A stretch of DNA of 53,761 nt, from assembly GCA_965659115.1 (NCBI GenBank), contig CBFHUP010000009.1, positions 1-53,761 on the forward strand, in the 5' to 3' direction. The notes beneath the pieces are model-generated. The model saw nothing but the letters and a program-made list of their open reading frames with translations, did not search any database and was not told the DNA's origin. Origin of the DNA: UBA8752 sp965659115. GTDB taxonomy: Bacteria; Bacteroidota; Bacteroidia; Flavobacteriales_D; Sanyastnellaceae. The translations under genes were made by a program, and so were the position numbers. Positions 1 through 9,900 of the stretch are shown here, piece by piece. Position 1 is the first letter of the stretch. The number at the start of each line of letters is the position of its first letter.

Positions 1-1
1 C

Positions 2-385
2 AATGGGTATGCCGATCAGCATGAGGGCGTACAAGGAGACGTGATGTCTTACTTGCGGCAATGCGAAACCCTCCCTCCTGTGGTCGTGTTGGACCCTCCC
101 GCGTATGCCAAAAGCCGCTCGGCCCGCCACAAGGCCGTTCAAGGCTACAAGCGGCTCAATGCTGAAGCGCTCAAAAAGATGCCGAAAGCCGGATTGCTCT
201 GGACCTTTAGCTGTTCTCAAGTCGTGGACGCCCAGCTGTTTGAAGACACCATTGTGGCCGCCGCAGTAGAATCAGGGCGAACAGTGCGCATCCTCAGGCG
301 ATTGGGTCAGCCCGCAGACCACCCCACGCGCGCCGGACATCCAGAAGCGCGCTACCTCAAAGGTTTGGTGTTGCACATCGACTGA
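2..385 (+). CDS. rlmI: RlmI-like class I SAM-dependent rRNA (cytosine-C5) methyltransferase, C-terminal part
   Basis: This is the 3' end of a gene that enters from the left edge; the frame is open from base 2. The visible 127 residues hold the end of a Rossmann methyltransferase. There is a DPPAYAKS motif (motif IV of RNA m5C methyltransferases), a TFSCSQ motif with the probable catalytic cysteine, and the C-terminal HPEARYLKGL segment typical of RlmI/YccW-type enzymes, which methylate 23S rRNA C1962. The N-terminal PUA domain expected for the family lies outside the window. The gene converges on pdxH, with 35 bases between the two stop codons. The family is clear. The exact target base is inferred from the family. 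Confidence 0.8.
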   Translation, partial: NGYADQHEGVQGDVMSYLRQCETLPPVVVLDPPAYAKSRSARHKAVQGYKRLNAEALKKMPKAGLLWTFSCSQVVDAQLFEDTIVAAAVESGRTVRILRRLGQPADHPTRAGHPEARYLKGLVLHID

Positions 386-420
386 TTCGCGGAGGTGTCC
401 CATGCACCTGTGGTCCTCTT

Positions 421-1068
421 TTAGGGTTGTAAGCGGCGGATGGACCAAGCTCCTTGTTGGAGCTCAGCGCTGATCCGGTCGTGCATCCGTCCTGGCCGTC
501 CTTGCCAGAATTCCACCTCTTGAATGTGCAGCAGAAACCCTCCCCAATGCTGGGGGCGTGGAACGGTTTGGCCATGCGCATTGTTCTGCTCATCCCAAGA
601 TGCCTGCAGAGCTTCGCGGTCTTTCACTTGCTCACTTTGGGCCGAAGCCCACGCACCGATTTGACTTTCCCGCGGACGGGAGGCAAAGTAGCGGTCTGAA
701 TCGGCACCAGACATCTGAACTACACGCCCCCTGATGCGCAATTGTCGCTCAAGGGCTTTCCAAAAAAACGTAGCCGCCGCATGGGGATGCGCCAACAATT
801 CCTGGCCTTTGGCGCTGTGGTAGTTGGTGTAAAAAGCCACCGACCATCCCCCCTCGGTCTGCTCTATGGAGCGCAACAATACAATGCGGGCATTGGGATG
901 TCCATCGCGTCCCACAGTGGAGAGCGTCATGGCGTTGTAGTCTGAAGGATCTGATGCCTTGGCCTCTTGCAACCACCGCCTTAAAAGCCCGATGATGTCG
1001 GCATGGTCAAAATCCTCCAAGTTGCCCCTGTCATAGGACTTTCTGTCCTCGAATTCCGTCATATCCAT
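421..1068 (-). CDS. pdxH: Pyridoxamine/pyridoxine 5'-phosphate oxidase
   Basis: PdxH uses FMN and oxygen to oxidise pyridoxine or pyridoxamine 5'-phosphate to pyridoxal 5'-phosphate, the last step of cofactor synthesis and salvage. The 215 residues match the usual length. Seen in order are the NARIVLLR strand, FYTNYHSAKGQEL (FMN phosphate binding), FFWKALERQLRIRG, the SRPRESQIGAWAS loop, PQHWGGFLL and a C-terminal tail ending WSIRRLQP, close to the family's usual WxxxRLAP. The ATG at 1068 has a second in-frame ATG two codons later, so the start is uncertain by two residues. It lies 28 bases downstream of the cysteine-dioxygenase/methyltransferase gene on the same strand, so the two are probably co-transcribed. 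Confidence 0.93.
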   Translation of the reverse strand: MDMTEFEDRKSYDRGNLEDFDHADIIGLLRRWLQEAKASDPSDYNAMTLSTVGRDGHPNARIVLLRSIEQTEGGWSVAFYTNYHSAKGQELLAHPHAAATFFWKALERQLRIRGRVVQMSGADSDRYFASRPRESQIGAWASAQSEQVKDREALQASWDEQNNAHGQTVPRPQHWGGFLLHIQEVEFWQGRPGRMHDRISAELQQGAWSIRRLQP

Positions 1069-1096
1069 TCAACCACATTGTGCCCCGGTTGTTTTG

Positions 1097-2485
1097 TCAA
1101 TGGGGCTTTTCTGCAATGATCAAGAAGTTGCCGCCCTCGTCTGATAGGGCCAAACTCTCCCCACTTCTTTCAACGTAACCGATGCGGTGAATGCTCGAAA
1201 TGTTGAACCCGCAGTCTTCTACCACGTCTACAATTCCCTGTTGGGTGAAGTAATGCAGAAACGAGACCGAAGTGCCGTTGTGGCGTTTGTAAAACAAATC
1301 GCCCTGCTCATACCCTTCCTCGCTAAGGTTCAAGTCCTTAAATGTCCGGAGGGCTTCAGGGCCCCATTCATTGGCATTGTCCAAGTTGAAGACATCGAAA
1401 TAAAAACGTCCGCCTGGCTTCAATGCAGAATAGACCTTTTCCAAGCTCTCTTTGCGCTCTTGCTCTGAAGGAATGTGACCGAACGCGTAGAGGAAGGTAA
1501 TAGCATCGTATGCGCCACGCTCTGCTCCACATTCATTCCAAACTCCGATGCGGGCTTCAACCCCACGATGGCGGGCTTGTTCGGCCATCGAAGCGCTGAT
1601 GTCAATTCCTTCAACCTTGTAATTCAACGCTGACTTCTCCCGAATGCCCCATGCCCGTCTTCCCGTTCCGCAAGCGATATGCAATACGCATTGCGGCTGC
1701 ACAGACCTGAGGTCTTCGGCCAATATCTCATCGATGCGGGCTGTGTAAAGGCTGCGCTTTGAACTGGCGCCATCGAGGTCATCATAGCGGGCTGCATGCT
1801 CCGCATAATAACGGGAAATGGAGTCCATGATTTCACCGTTCGACGGCTTGGGAATCAGCGGGTAGAGCCTGTGGGTCTCGTTGCCTGGTATCACATTGAG
1901 GGGGACAAACGAGAACGCTTCTTTTTCCAAACTTCGAAACCCCTCCAAATCTTGATTAAACGAAGCTGTGGTTGCTTTTTCATTCAACACTCCACGCCAG
2001 CATCGGTCAGCATCGTAGAGCACCATACCGTCCAAGTCTTCCAAGGCTGGGGCATAAAAATGCACGGTGATCAAAGGGTGTTCTGAACTCGGATTCACGA
2101 TTTTGTGAATGGTGCCATCGGGCTCTGGCAAGACTCCTCCGGCCTTCACGCACAGAGCTCCTTGTTCCCTCAACTCTTGGGCATCCGCATCGAAAGAGTA
2201 CTCTACATTTTCTACTTCTCCTTCGACACACAGCACGTAGCCCCAAAATCCTTCGTGATGATGAATGGCACTTTCCACCCCCGGAGGCCAATGCAAAATG
2301 ACCACCTCAAAAGGCTCCATGAGCAAAATATTCCGGGCATAGTTTCCGGAATTCGCATCGAAGTCAGGCACCAATCCCGTCAAGTCCAATGAAGCGCAAT
2401 CAATGTCCCGGACACAACGTCCGAGCCACTCAAAATCAAAGCCTTCCGGAGTGTTTTTGCGGATTTTTTCGATCAGGTCGCGCAT
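1097..2485 (-). CDS. Cysteine dioxygenase-like cupin fused to SAM-dependent methyltransferase
   Basis: This is a 462-residue two-domain protein. Residues about 1-170 look like a type I thiol (cysteine) dioxygenase. They contain a YARN segment with Arg51 (compare the substrate-binding YTRN of the family), the HxH iron ligands within HHHEGFWG (75-82), a third ligand His127, and T-x-H-x-Y at 140-144 in place of the family's Ser-His-Tyr triad. Residues about 220-462 are a class I methyltransferase, with motif I VLHIACGTGR (about 267-276), an acidic EGIDIS strand, DAITFLYAFGH and LKPGGRFYFDVF. I chose the ATG at 2485 because family homology starts there. The frame stays open to 2632, but that stretch would overlap the divergent small gene. 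Co-transcription with pdxH is likely. The substrate is not known. A sulfur amino acid or small thiol that is both oxygenated and methylated is an inference. Confidence 0.8.
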   Translation of the reverse strand: MRDLIEKIRKNTPEGFDFEWLGRCVRDIDCASLDLTGLVPDFDANSGNYARNILLMEPFEVVILHWPPGVESAIHHHEGFWGYVLCVEGEVENVEYSFDADAQELREQGALCVKAGGVLPEPDGTIHKIVNPSSEHPLITVHFYAPALEDLDGMVLYDADRCWRGVLNEKATTASFNQDLEGFRSLEKEAFSFVPLNVIPGNETHRLYPLIPKPSNGEIMDSISRYYAEHAARYDDLDGASSKRSLYTARIDEILAEDLRSVQPQCVLHIACGTGRRAWGIREKSALNYKVEGIDISASMAEQARHRGVEARIGVWNECGAERGAYDAITFLYAFGHIPSEQERKESLEKVYSALKPGGRFYFDVFNLDNANEWGPEALRTFKDLNLSEEGYEQGDLFYKRHNGTSVSFLHYFTQQGIVDVVEDCGFNISSIHRIGYVERSGESLALSDEGGNFLIIAEKPH

Positions 2486-2615
2486 GGCCTTTGGTTTGCA
2501 GAGTGAATATACGACTGCACAGATGTGCATCCTTGAGGAATGGGGACAATTGAAGCGGGATGAAACCTTTTGGAACCGGACACAGTATCCGGAGTCGATT
2601 CCAAACTGTTGCCCT

Positions 2616-2834
2616 ATGTCCAACCGACGCATTGTGAGCTATGAAAAGCTCGATCAACCCATTCGCTCATTGATCAAGTCCCGTTATCCCGACGGATTCG
2701 ATGGATTGACATTCAACCTTCGATTGCCCACGAGCAAAGAAGTCTATAAGATGATCCGTGTGGAAATGGCCGGGATTCAATACATGGTGAAAGTGGGGCC
2801 CGCCATCGAAGGCGTGGACTACTCCATCGATTGA
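2616..2834 (+). CDS. Small conserved-looking protein of unknown function (72 aa)
   Basis: I do not recognise this family. The ATG at 2616 gives 72 residues rich in charged and hydrophobic positions, with an IRSLIKSRYPDGFDG segment followed by alternating strands (RLPTSKEVYKMIRVEM, then GIQYMVKV). It has no signal peptide, membrane segment or cysteine motif, so it is probably a small cytosolic alpha/beta protein. The same frame extends upstream to 2403, but that part lies antisense to the dioxygenase-fusion gene and has no plausible composition. The gene is divergent from that fusion gene, with 130 bases between the starts, and 81 bases ahead of the PhoD-like gene. Confidence 0.6.
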   Translation: MSNRRIVSYEKLDQPIRSLIKSRYPDGFDGLTFNLRLPTSKEVYKMIRVEMAGIQYMVKVGPAIEGVDYSID

Positions 2835-2915
2835 TTTTCCTCTCAATCTGCTGATTTATTTTCCTGCTCTACGCATTTGAGGGTTGGTTCCGAACTTCGG
2901 GGCCAACCCTTTCTT

Positions 2916-4262
2916 ATGAAGTGCACATTTCCGAGGCCGCTCCTCTCCTTCTTTTTTCTGTTCTTGACCGGTGTATGTTCGGCCCAATTGACGTGTCAGC
3001 CCATGGTCGGACATGTGGGATTGCGGGACGCGAGGATCTGGATTCAGACCCAAGCCCCAGCGACTGCGACCATCGTCTGCTGGGCGGACTCCATGGGAAA
3101 TGCACCCACTGAAGTCACTTTGGCAGCCGAACAGGTGGTCTCGAAGGCACAGGCCAATACCGCCACTTTTGACCTTGGCGACCTGCAGCCGGGAACCGAT
3201 TACCGCTTTCAAGTGCTGGTGAACGGCGAGCGCGTGGTCCGAGGAATTGACACCTTGCTTCAACGCTTCACCACCCAGCCCCTTTGGCAATACCGGTTTG
3301 ATCCGCCGCCATTTACTGTGGCCTTAGGGTCTTGCGCCTTCATCAATGAGCCGGAATTTGACCGTCCTGGCCGCCCATATGGTGGGGGATATGAAATTTT
3401 TGATGGCATTGCAGCGCTTGATCCCGATCTGATGCTTTGGCTGGGTGACAACGTCTATTTCCGGGAGGTGGACTTTTACTCACGCTCGGGAATGCAGCAC
3501 CGGTACAGCCATTTGCGGCGCTTGCCCGAACTGCAAAAGTTGCTCGGCACTTGCCCCCATTATGCCATGTGGGACGACCACGATTATGGTCCTGACAATT
3601 CCGATGGAAGCTGGGTCCATAAAGACTGGGCGGCCCAAACGTTTGGCGAATTCTGGGCCAATCCTTCACAGGGACTCCCTGACTTGCAGTACCAAGGGGT
3701 GACGACCACCTTTAAGTACCACGACGTCGACTTTTTCCTGCTTGACAACCGCTCTTTTCGCGTCAACCATGACAATGTGACCCAGCCTTCACAAGTATTG
3801 GGCCCAGAGCAGGTAGACTGGCTCATCCAGGCATTGCAATACAGCCGCGCCCCGTTCAAAGTCATCGCAGTGGGCGGCCAGTTCTTGTCGGACTTCGCAG
3901 GCTACGAAAACATGGCATTGTATCCCGAGGAGCGGGACGGCATTTTGGACCGCATTGCTCAAGAAGACATCCGCGGTGTGGTCTTCCTCTCGGGCGACCG
4001 TCACAATTCAGAACTCACCGAATTGGAAGGGCCGAATGGCAAAAAAGTCATCGACTTTACCTGTAGCGCTTTGACCAGCGGCACCTATGACCACAGTGAC
4101 GAGCCCAACACACGGCGTGTGCCAGGGACCATGGTTGGGACGCGCAATTTCGGAACCCTCGAAGTGACCGGTTTGCGAAAGGAACGCATCATGACCATCC
4201 GCACCCATGACGCCCAAGGGGCAGTCATTTGGGAACGGGAATACAAGGCCTCCGATCTCTGA
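2916..4262 (+). CDS. phoD: Secreted PhoD-like alkaline phosphatase/phosphodiesterase
   Basis: This 448-residue exported metallophosphoesterase of the PhoD family hydrolyses phosphate mono- or diesters outside the cytoplasm. The ATG at 2916 gives a clear signal peptide (hydrophobic residues 8-22, cleavage near CSAQ). The in-frame ATG at 2877 would put 13 unlikely residues in front. An N-terminal fibronectin-like domain (about 28-120) precedes the catalytic part. That part contains ALGSCAF (about 136-142), LGDNVYF (176-182), the WDDHDYG metal motif (219-225) and SGDRHNSEL near residue 365. No T9SS domain is present, so a periplasmic or surface location by ordinary Sec export is likely. The C-terminus converges on the T9SS protein gene at 4272 with 9 bases between stops. 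Confidence 0.88.
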   Translation: MKCTFPRPLLSFFFLFLTGVCSAQLTCQPMVGHVGLRDARIWIQTQAPATATIVCWADSMGNAPTEVTLAAEQVVSKAQANTATFDLGDLQPGTDYRFQVLVNGERVVRGIDTLLQRFTTQPLWQYRFDPPPFTVALGSCAFINEPEFDRPGRPYGGGYEIFDGIAALDPDLMLWLGDNVYFREVDFYSRSGMQHRYSHLRRLPELQKLLGTCPHYAMWDDHDYGPDNSDGSWVHKDWAAQTFGEFWANPSQGLPDLQYQGVTTTFKYHDVDFFLLDNRSFRVNHDNVTQPSQVLGPEQVDWLIQALQYSRAPFKVIAVGGQFLSDFAGYENMALYPEERDGILDRIAQEDIRGVVFLSGDRHNSELTELEGPNGKKVIDFTCSALTSGTYDHSDEPNTRRVPGTMVGTRNFGTLEVTGLRKERIMTIRTHDAQGAVIWEREYKASDL

Positions 4263-4271
4263 TGCCCTGCT

Positions 4272-6887
4272 TTATTCGCCCTGCTTGACCAAGCGGATTA
4301 CAGAGCCACTGCCCTGCTGGTCCATGGCCCTCAGGAGGTACACACCCGCTGGTCTTCCCGACAGCGTGCCGTGCACGATGCTGGACTGCACAGTCTGGAG
4401 GTCCAATCGACGGCCCGCGACATCGGTCAATTCAAGAACGCCTTGGAATGGCCTTGCAAACTGCACCTTATAGGCGTCTCGGGTTGGGTTGGGCACCACG
4501 GCAAACCGCGGGCTTCTCCACTCTTTGATGCCTACAGGCACAGACACCACCACCGTGGTAGAACAGCCGTCATCACCGGTCACTTCCAAGGTCCAATCCC
4601 CTGCCCCGAGGTCGTCGGGATCTTCTGCACCAGTAGATCCGGTTGGACCTGACCATTCAAAAGTGTAGGGCTCCACCCCACCGGTTACAGTGACAGAAAC
4701 CTCCCCATTTTCTTCCCCAGGATTGGCTCCGCCGATTTCATCGATGGTCACGACCATGCCTTCGGGATCGACCACAACAATGCTCGCCGTATCGGTACAA
4801 GTAAATCCGCCTGTGGTCAGTACGGTCACGTCCACGAAATATTCACCAGCGAACAAGCCGAGGAAATTGCCATCGATGCTGGCCGGATCTCCATTCAATT
4901 GATACGACGTCGCCATGACGTTCCCCGCCACAAATGCCGAGACACTCCCATCATTTCCTTCGGCGCATGCCGGTGATGATGCCACCAAGAACAAGGCGGG
5001 GTCCGGAGCTGCGCCAATGGTGAAGACCTCCACAGCACTGCAAGTAGAATCGCCATCAAATACCTCAAGCAAATAATCTCCGGGAGGCAGGTTCGAAAAG
5101 CTCCCGCCGCTCCAAGGACCCGATTCTGCGAATCCTGGGGCCGTGAGCCCAAAAAAGACCGAATCGGTCAACGCCGAATCCACGGCCACAATGGCCGCCC
5201 CATCACCGAATTGAAAACATGACTCATTGGTGACCTCTGGTGGCGACAACACCAAGTCGCAATATGTGCAACTCCCATCTTCCTCAGTGGCGCCGGGATT
5301 GTAGTTGGATGCGCTTGCATCCGTGCACCCGACACACGAGGTGTATTCGCAATTCGCTGCGTCTATCGTGGCATTGACCTCAAAATTGCAGGCTTCTGGA
5401 TCCAAGCAACCCGCGCAGGAGGTGTATTCGCAAAGTCCACTCTCAATGGACGCGTCGGGGTTGAAGTTGCAGGCGGTAATGTCGGTGCAGCCATAACAAC
5501 TGAAATCACACAAGGTCAAATCGTTGATTACTGCAGTGCTGTCAAAGTTGCACGCTGCCAAGAGCCCGCAGCCCGCGCAGGATGCGTAATCGCACGATCC
5601 ATCTTCGAATGTGCCGAAAGGATTGAAGTTACAGGCCAGTGAGTCGAGGCATGCCCCGACTTCTACTCCATCGCAGACGAGGACGAAATCAAAACCTCCC
5701 ACTGCTGGTGTGACAGCATTGGATCCTGACACATGAAGAAAATACTCCTCCCCTTCTTCACTTTCCCAGTCCGCTGAAGAAGACAGGAAATTCTCAAAGC
5801 ACGGGTCAGCGAAAAAATTCGATTCGTCCTGATCGTCATTTCCTACAATGCAATCTAAGTTGCCACAATCGCCCGTATAGACGCTCAGGTAGGTGTCGTA
5901 TTCCGTATCCTCGAAACACAAGGTGGCCCTCAAGGTATCCCCTGTCCCCATGATGGTGTACCACAACCCTCCATGGTAGTATTGGCCAATGTTGAACTGG
6001 TCGCAAAAATCACTGGTGGTGGTGTCCGCACATTCTGTTGTGGCTGAGACGATCTGGCCGCAGGCAATGGGATCGGCAAAGCCGCATTCGTCATTGTCTA
6101 CGGGAAGACAGAACCCTGCACAATCGAAACCGGGCTGCGCATAAAAGCAGCTGCCATCCTCTTCGGTATACACCGGAGCCCAATTGCAGGCCTCTGGATC
6201 GGTGCATCCTGGAAACTCAAATGGATCACAAACACCGTCTTCGTCCTCATCACAGAGGCACCCCCCATCGCAGTCAAAACAGAAGAAGGGATAATCACAA
6301 GACCCGTCGTCTTCTGTTGCTGCTTCGTCATAATTGCAGGCCTCTGTGTCGGTGCACCCCAGTACTGCGCAACTCGGCGTCCATGTGCAATGCACAATGG
6401 TGACTCCTGAATCAGCGGCCAGCGAGAAGGTCGGCTCCATCAAAAGGTCCACCTCCGTTGTATCTCCATCGGTTGTCCACCATGCCGATGCCGACAACAG
6501 TGGCCATCCCCCCAAGTCAAACGTGACCACAGGAGCCGACGTGTCGGCTTGAACCAAAATGTCAAATTCCAAAGTGGCCTCGCCGTTGGGCGGAATGGAA
6601 GCCACGGTGTAAGACGCGTCCAAAGACAAACAAGCCCAAGGCAAAATGCTGTCGGGAATGCAAAGGCTGTCCACACCCTCATCAAACCCCATGGTGGCGG
6701 AAGTGTCGACTTGAAGCTGCAGAGAAACAGTATCTGCTCCCAAAAACACCTGAATGCCCACGGTATCCTGCGGTGCGCAAGATTGAGCATGGGCTCCCAA
6801 AATGAAGAGGAGCAAAAAGGAAAGAACGAAGGCGCGGCACTTGTTCAATCTTGTGAAAGTGCCGGGTAGAATGGTTGGGATACTCAT
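4272..6887 (-). CDS. Secreted T9SS protein with GCTD-ACNY repeats and SprB-type domains
   Basis: This is a protein of about 871 residues if it starts at the ATG at 6887; ATGs at 6890 and 6905 are also possible. I prefer 6887 because the signal peptide (FVLSFLLLFILGAHAQ) follows at a normal distance. In order it has an N-terminal beta-rich region, two GCTD-ACN repeats with an Asp-rich EDEDGVCD loop, and a domain of about 150 residues with Trp/Tyr and paired cysteines that resembles a pre-peptidase or CUB-like beta-sandwich. Five more Cys repeats, three SprB-like Ig repeats (CxxGxDGS and GGxxPYTFxW patterns) and a T9SS type A sorting domain follow. The sorting domain begins at VVPNPT and ends in VYLLRAMDQQ...VIRLVKQGE. 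The protein is expected at the cell surface; adhesion or matrix binding is an inference. Confidence 0.85.
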   Translation of the reverse strand: MSIPTILPGTFTRLNKCRAFVLSFLLLFILGAHAQSCAPQDTVGIQVFLGADTVSLQLQVDTSATMGFDEGVDSLCIPDSILPWACLSLDASYTVASIPPNGEATLEFDILVQADTSAPVVTFDLGGWPLLSASAWWTTDGDTTEVDLLMEPTFSLAADSGVTIVHCTWTPSCAVLGCTDTEACNYDEAATEDDGSCDYPFFCFDCDGGCLCDEDEDGVCDPFEFPGCTDPEACNWAPVYTEEDGSCFYAQPGFDCAGFCLPVDNDECGFADPIACGQIVSATTECADTTTSDFCDQFNIGQYYHGGLWYTIMGTGDTLRATLCFEDTEYDTYLSVYTGDCGNLDCIVGNDDQDESNFFADPCFENFLSSSADWESEEGEEYFLHVSGSNAVTPAVGGFDFVLVCDGVEVGACLDSLACNFNPFGTFEDGSCDYASCAGCGLLAACNFDSTAVINDLTLCDFSCYGCTDITACNFNPDASIESGLCEYTSCAGCLDPEACNFEVNATIDAANCEYTSCVGCTDASASNYNPGATEEDGSCTYCDLVLSPPEVTNESCFQFGDGAAIVAVDSALTDSVFFGLTAPGFAESGPWSGGSFSNLPPGDYLLEVFDGDSTCSAVEVFTIGAAPDPALFLVASSPACAEGNDGSVSAFVAGNVMATSYQLNGDPASIDGNFLGLFAGEYFVDVTVLTTGGFTCTDTASIVVVDPEGMVVTIDEIGGANPGEENGEVSVTVTGGVEPYTFEWSGPTGSTGAEDPDDLGAGDWTLEVTGDDGCSTTVVVSVPVGIKEWRSPRFAVVPNPTRDAYKVQFARPFQGVLELTDVAGRRLDLQTVQSSIVHGTLSGRPAGVYLLRAMDQQGSGSVIRLVKQGE

Positions 6888-6926
6888 CATGTGAAATTTC
6901 CGCATTCTTTGCGGGTTATTAAAATG

Positions 6927-6954
6927 AAAACGCCGGCCCAGAGGCCGGCGTTTT
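6927..6954 (-). terminator. Hairpin terminator after the 1358-residue T9SS gene
   Basis: A perfect 12-bp inverted repeat (AAAACGCCGGCC and its complement) with a 4-base loop sits 24 bases beyond the stop codon at 6978. The right arm supplies a short U run on the minus strand. Because the stem is symmetric it could also work on the other strand, but no plus-strand gene ends here. Confidence 0.8.
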
Positions 6955-6977
6955 ACAATCACTTGCAGTTTCGGAGG

Positions 6978-9900
6978 TCAGTGGCGTACCACGACACGCT
7001 GGGTAGCAGTCGCTTCTTCCACAGTAATGCGTACTTGGTAGACTCCATCGGCCAAGCTTCCAAAGTCCAAGGGCATGCGGCTTCCGATGCTCAGCGCCTC
7101 TTGGCGGAAGACACGGCGACCAGCGCCATCAAAGACTTCGAGGATGGCGTCGTTCACAGCTTGTCCCAACTCCATGATCAATTGACCATTGGTGGGATTC
7201 GGCATGAATGAAACCGTGAGTGCCCCGGTGACTTCAGCCAGTCCACTGGTGGTCAGCGTCACCACTTCGACTTCAGAACATCCGTTTTCGTCTGTGACGG
7301 TCAACGCATATGTTCCGTCTTCGAGTCCGGCAATGTCCTCCGTATCATAAGGGCCATTGGGACCATCCCAAGCGAAAGTCAAATCGCCTGTTCCACCTTC
7401 TACAGAAACTGAAATCTCTCCGTTTGGTGCTCCGTCAGGATCGGTAGCATCATCCACGGTGATGACGATCGCTTCTGGATCGGCCACTTCTGCAGCGATG
7501 TCGGCCTCACAGCCATTCGCGTCGGTTGCTACAACGGTGTATGGACCGGCGTCCAATCCTTCAAAGTTGCCATCGGCGCTGGTTTCTCCACCCAACTCAT
7601 AGGTGATGTCTCCTGTTCCACCTTCGGCAGTCGCCAAAATAGCTCCGTCCATGCCGCCGTTACACAAAGGGTCAGTGGCAAAAGCCAGCAACACGATGGA
7701 CGCAGGCTCATTGACGAACAGAGACAATGTATCCATGCACATCAGGGAGTCCATTGCGATGACCTTGTATGATCCACCAGCGAGCTGGTCAAAAACAAGG
7801 TTGTTTTGGAAGGGGTCTCCCTCCAAAGCATATACCACGGAACCATAACCTCCAGTCGAACCTTCGATGGTGATGCTTCCGTTGGCTTCTCCAGCACACA
7901 GCAAATCAACCACTGTCACGGCTGTATCAATGGCCAGTTCACAGTAAACACAGGATTCGTCATCGATGGTCGCTGTTGGATCAAAGTTCGCAGCGGTTTC
8001 ATCGGTGCAACCCAGGCAGCTGTAGTCACACAATGTCACATCGTAATCCGTGGCGTTCGGGTCGTAGTTACAAGCACCATCATCCAAACAACCGGCAATC
8101 TCATCTTCGTTGCAGACTCCGTCGCCGTCTGAATCATTGATGCAGACGCCATCACAATCCACGTAAGGTGAACCATACAAGTCAACTGGGTAGAGGCAGC
8201 CATCGTTGATGGTGGCAGTCTCGTCATAGTTACAGGCCATGTTGTCTGTACATCCCGCACAGCTCTCGTAATCGCAACTTCCGTCGTCCTCTGTTGCAGT
8301 AGGATCGTAGTTGCAAGCGTCTTCATAGATACAGCCATCTACTTCAGCTTCGTCGCAGATGCCGTCACTGTCTGTATCGCTGATGCAATCTCCAGCACAG
8401 TCCACATAGTCGACCCCGTAGAGATCAGAAGGGAACAAGCAGCTGGGGGCATCATTGATGGTGGCAGTGCTGTCGTAGTTGCAGGCCATCTCATTCAAAC
8501 AACCGGAGCAGCTCTCCGTTTCACAAGAACCGTCGTCGTTGACAGCCAGGGGGTTGTAATTGCAAGAAACCAAGTTGGTACAGCCATCGATAGCAGGCAC
8601 AAGGACAGCATCAATCACGTGGACCACACCGTTATCGGCAATCAGGTCGGCAATGATGATTTCAGAATCGTTGATGAAAATGCCATCTGCAGTGATGGAG
8701 ATGGTGGCACTCTGGCCATTGATCATTTCAACAATCATGCCGTCGCTGAGCATATCGCTGGTCACTGAATCTGCTGCAACGTGATAGGTCAACACATCGG
8801 ACAATGCCGTTGGGTTGCTCAGGAGGTAATTCACTACCGCATCGGGCAGCGCGTCGATTGCTGCATCTGTTGGTGCAAAGACCGTCCAAGCGCCATCGTT
8901 GGTGAGTGTTCCATCCAACCCCGCCAGTACAATCAAGTCTTCGAGCACTGTGTGTGCCTCGCTGGCTTCAATAATGTCAAAAACGCTGGCTGCTGGATAA
9001 GCGCAAGTGCCATTGTCATCTGTTGCGTTGGCATCGTAGTTCAAGGCCATCTCATCGGTGCAACCTCCGACTTCATCCTCGTCACATACACCGTCCATGT
9101 CGGCATCATTCAGGCAGTTGCCGTCACAGTCCACATAATCCACGCCGTAGAAATCCTCGGGGAAGAGACAATCGTCGTCAGGCGCCACACAGGCGTCACC
9201 AATGTTGAAGTTGAAGAAGAGCGCATTGGCTCCGATGCCATTTTCGAACACCTGCACGTAAAAGTTGCCTGCGACATCGCCACTGGTGGTGAGTTGGGCA
9301 ATAAGGACCTGCTGGTTGGCGCTGTTGGCAGCAATACCATTGGCATCACCGTTCAAGGCGAACCAACTGCCACCGACTGCGTCATTGATGATGATGTCTG
9401 TTCCGGGGGCTCCAAATCCAGGATCGAAGTTGGTTGCCCATGGATTGGATGAACCTTGCACTGTCGATACTGGTGCTTCACCGCTTGTTGCGACTGGTGC
9501 TGATGACAATCCGATGGTTACCCACGAATCGTAGTTGAGGTTGGGGAAGGTTCCAAACAGCGGGGGCTGAATGCCATTTGGCGTGACTCCGCCGAGTTCA
9601 TCGTTGAAGAAGTCAGTGGTAGTGGTGACTTCCGTCGGGTTGGACATGTCGCCCGAAACGGAACTGAGGAAATCGGCCGCATTGGCACACTTGACATAAT
9701 AACGGTAGGTGGTCATGCCTGCGAGGTCGCCTGCAGTGTGCACCATGACAGTGTCCACGATCAAGCAGTAATCTGCCTCAATCACTGCAGCACTTGGGTC
9801 ATAGTTGCAAGCCACGGGGTCGGAACATCCTTCTTCTTCATCGCACAAACCGTCTTCGTCTTCGTCGTTCAAGCAAACACCATCGCAATCGACATAGTCG

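Noticed and set aside
2403..2615. The N-terminal extension of the small gene at 2616.
   Set aside because: It overlaps the opposite-strand fusion gene and has a Ser/Arg-rich unstructured composition.
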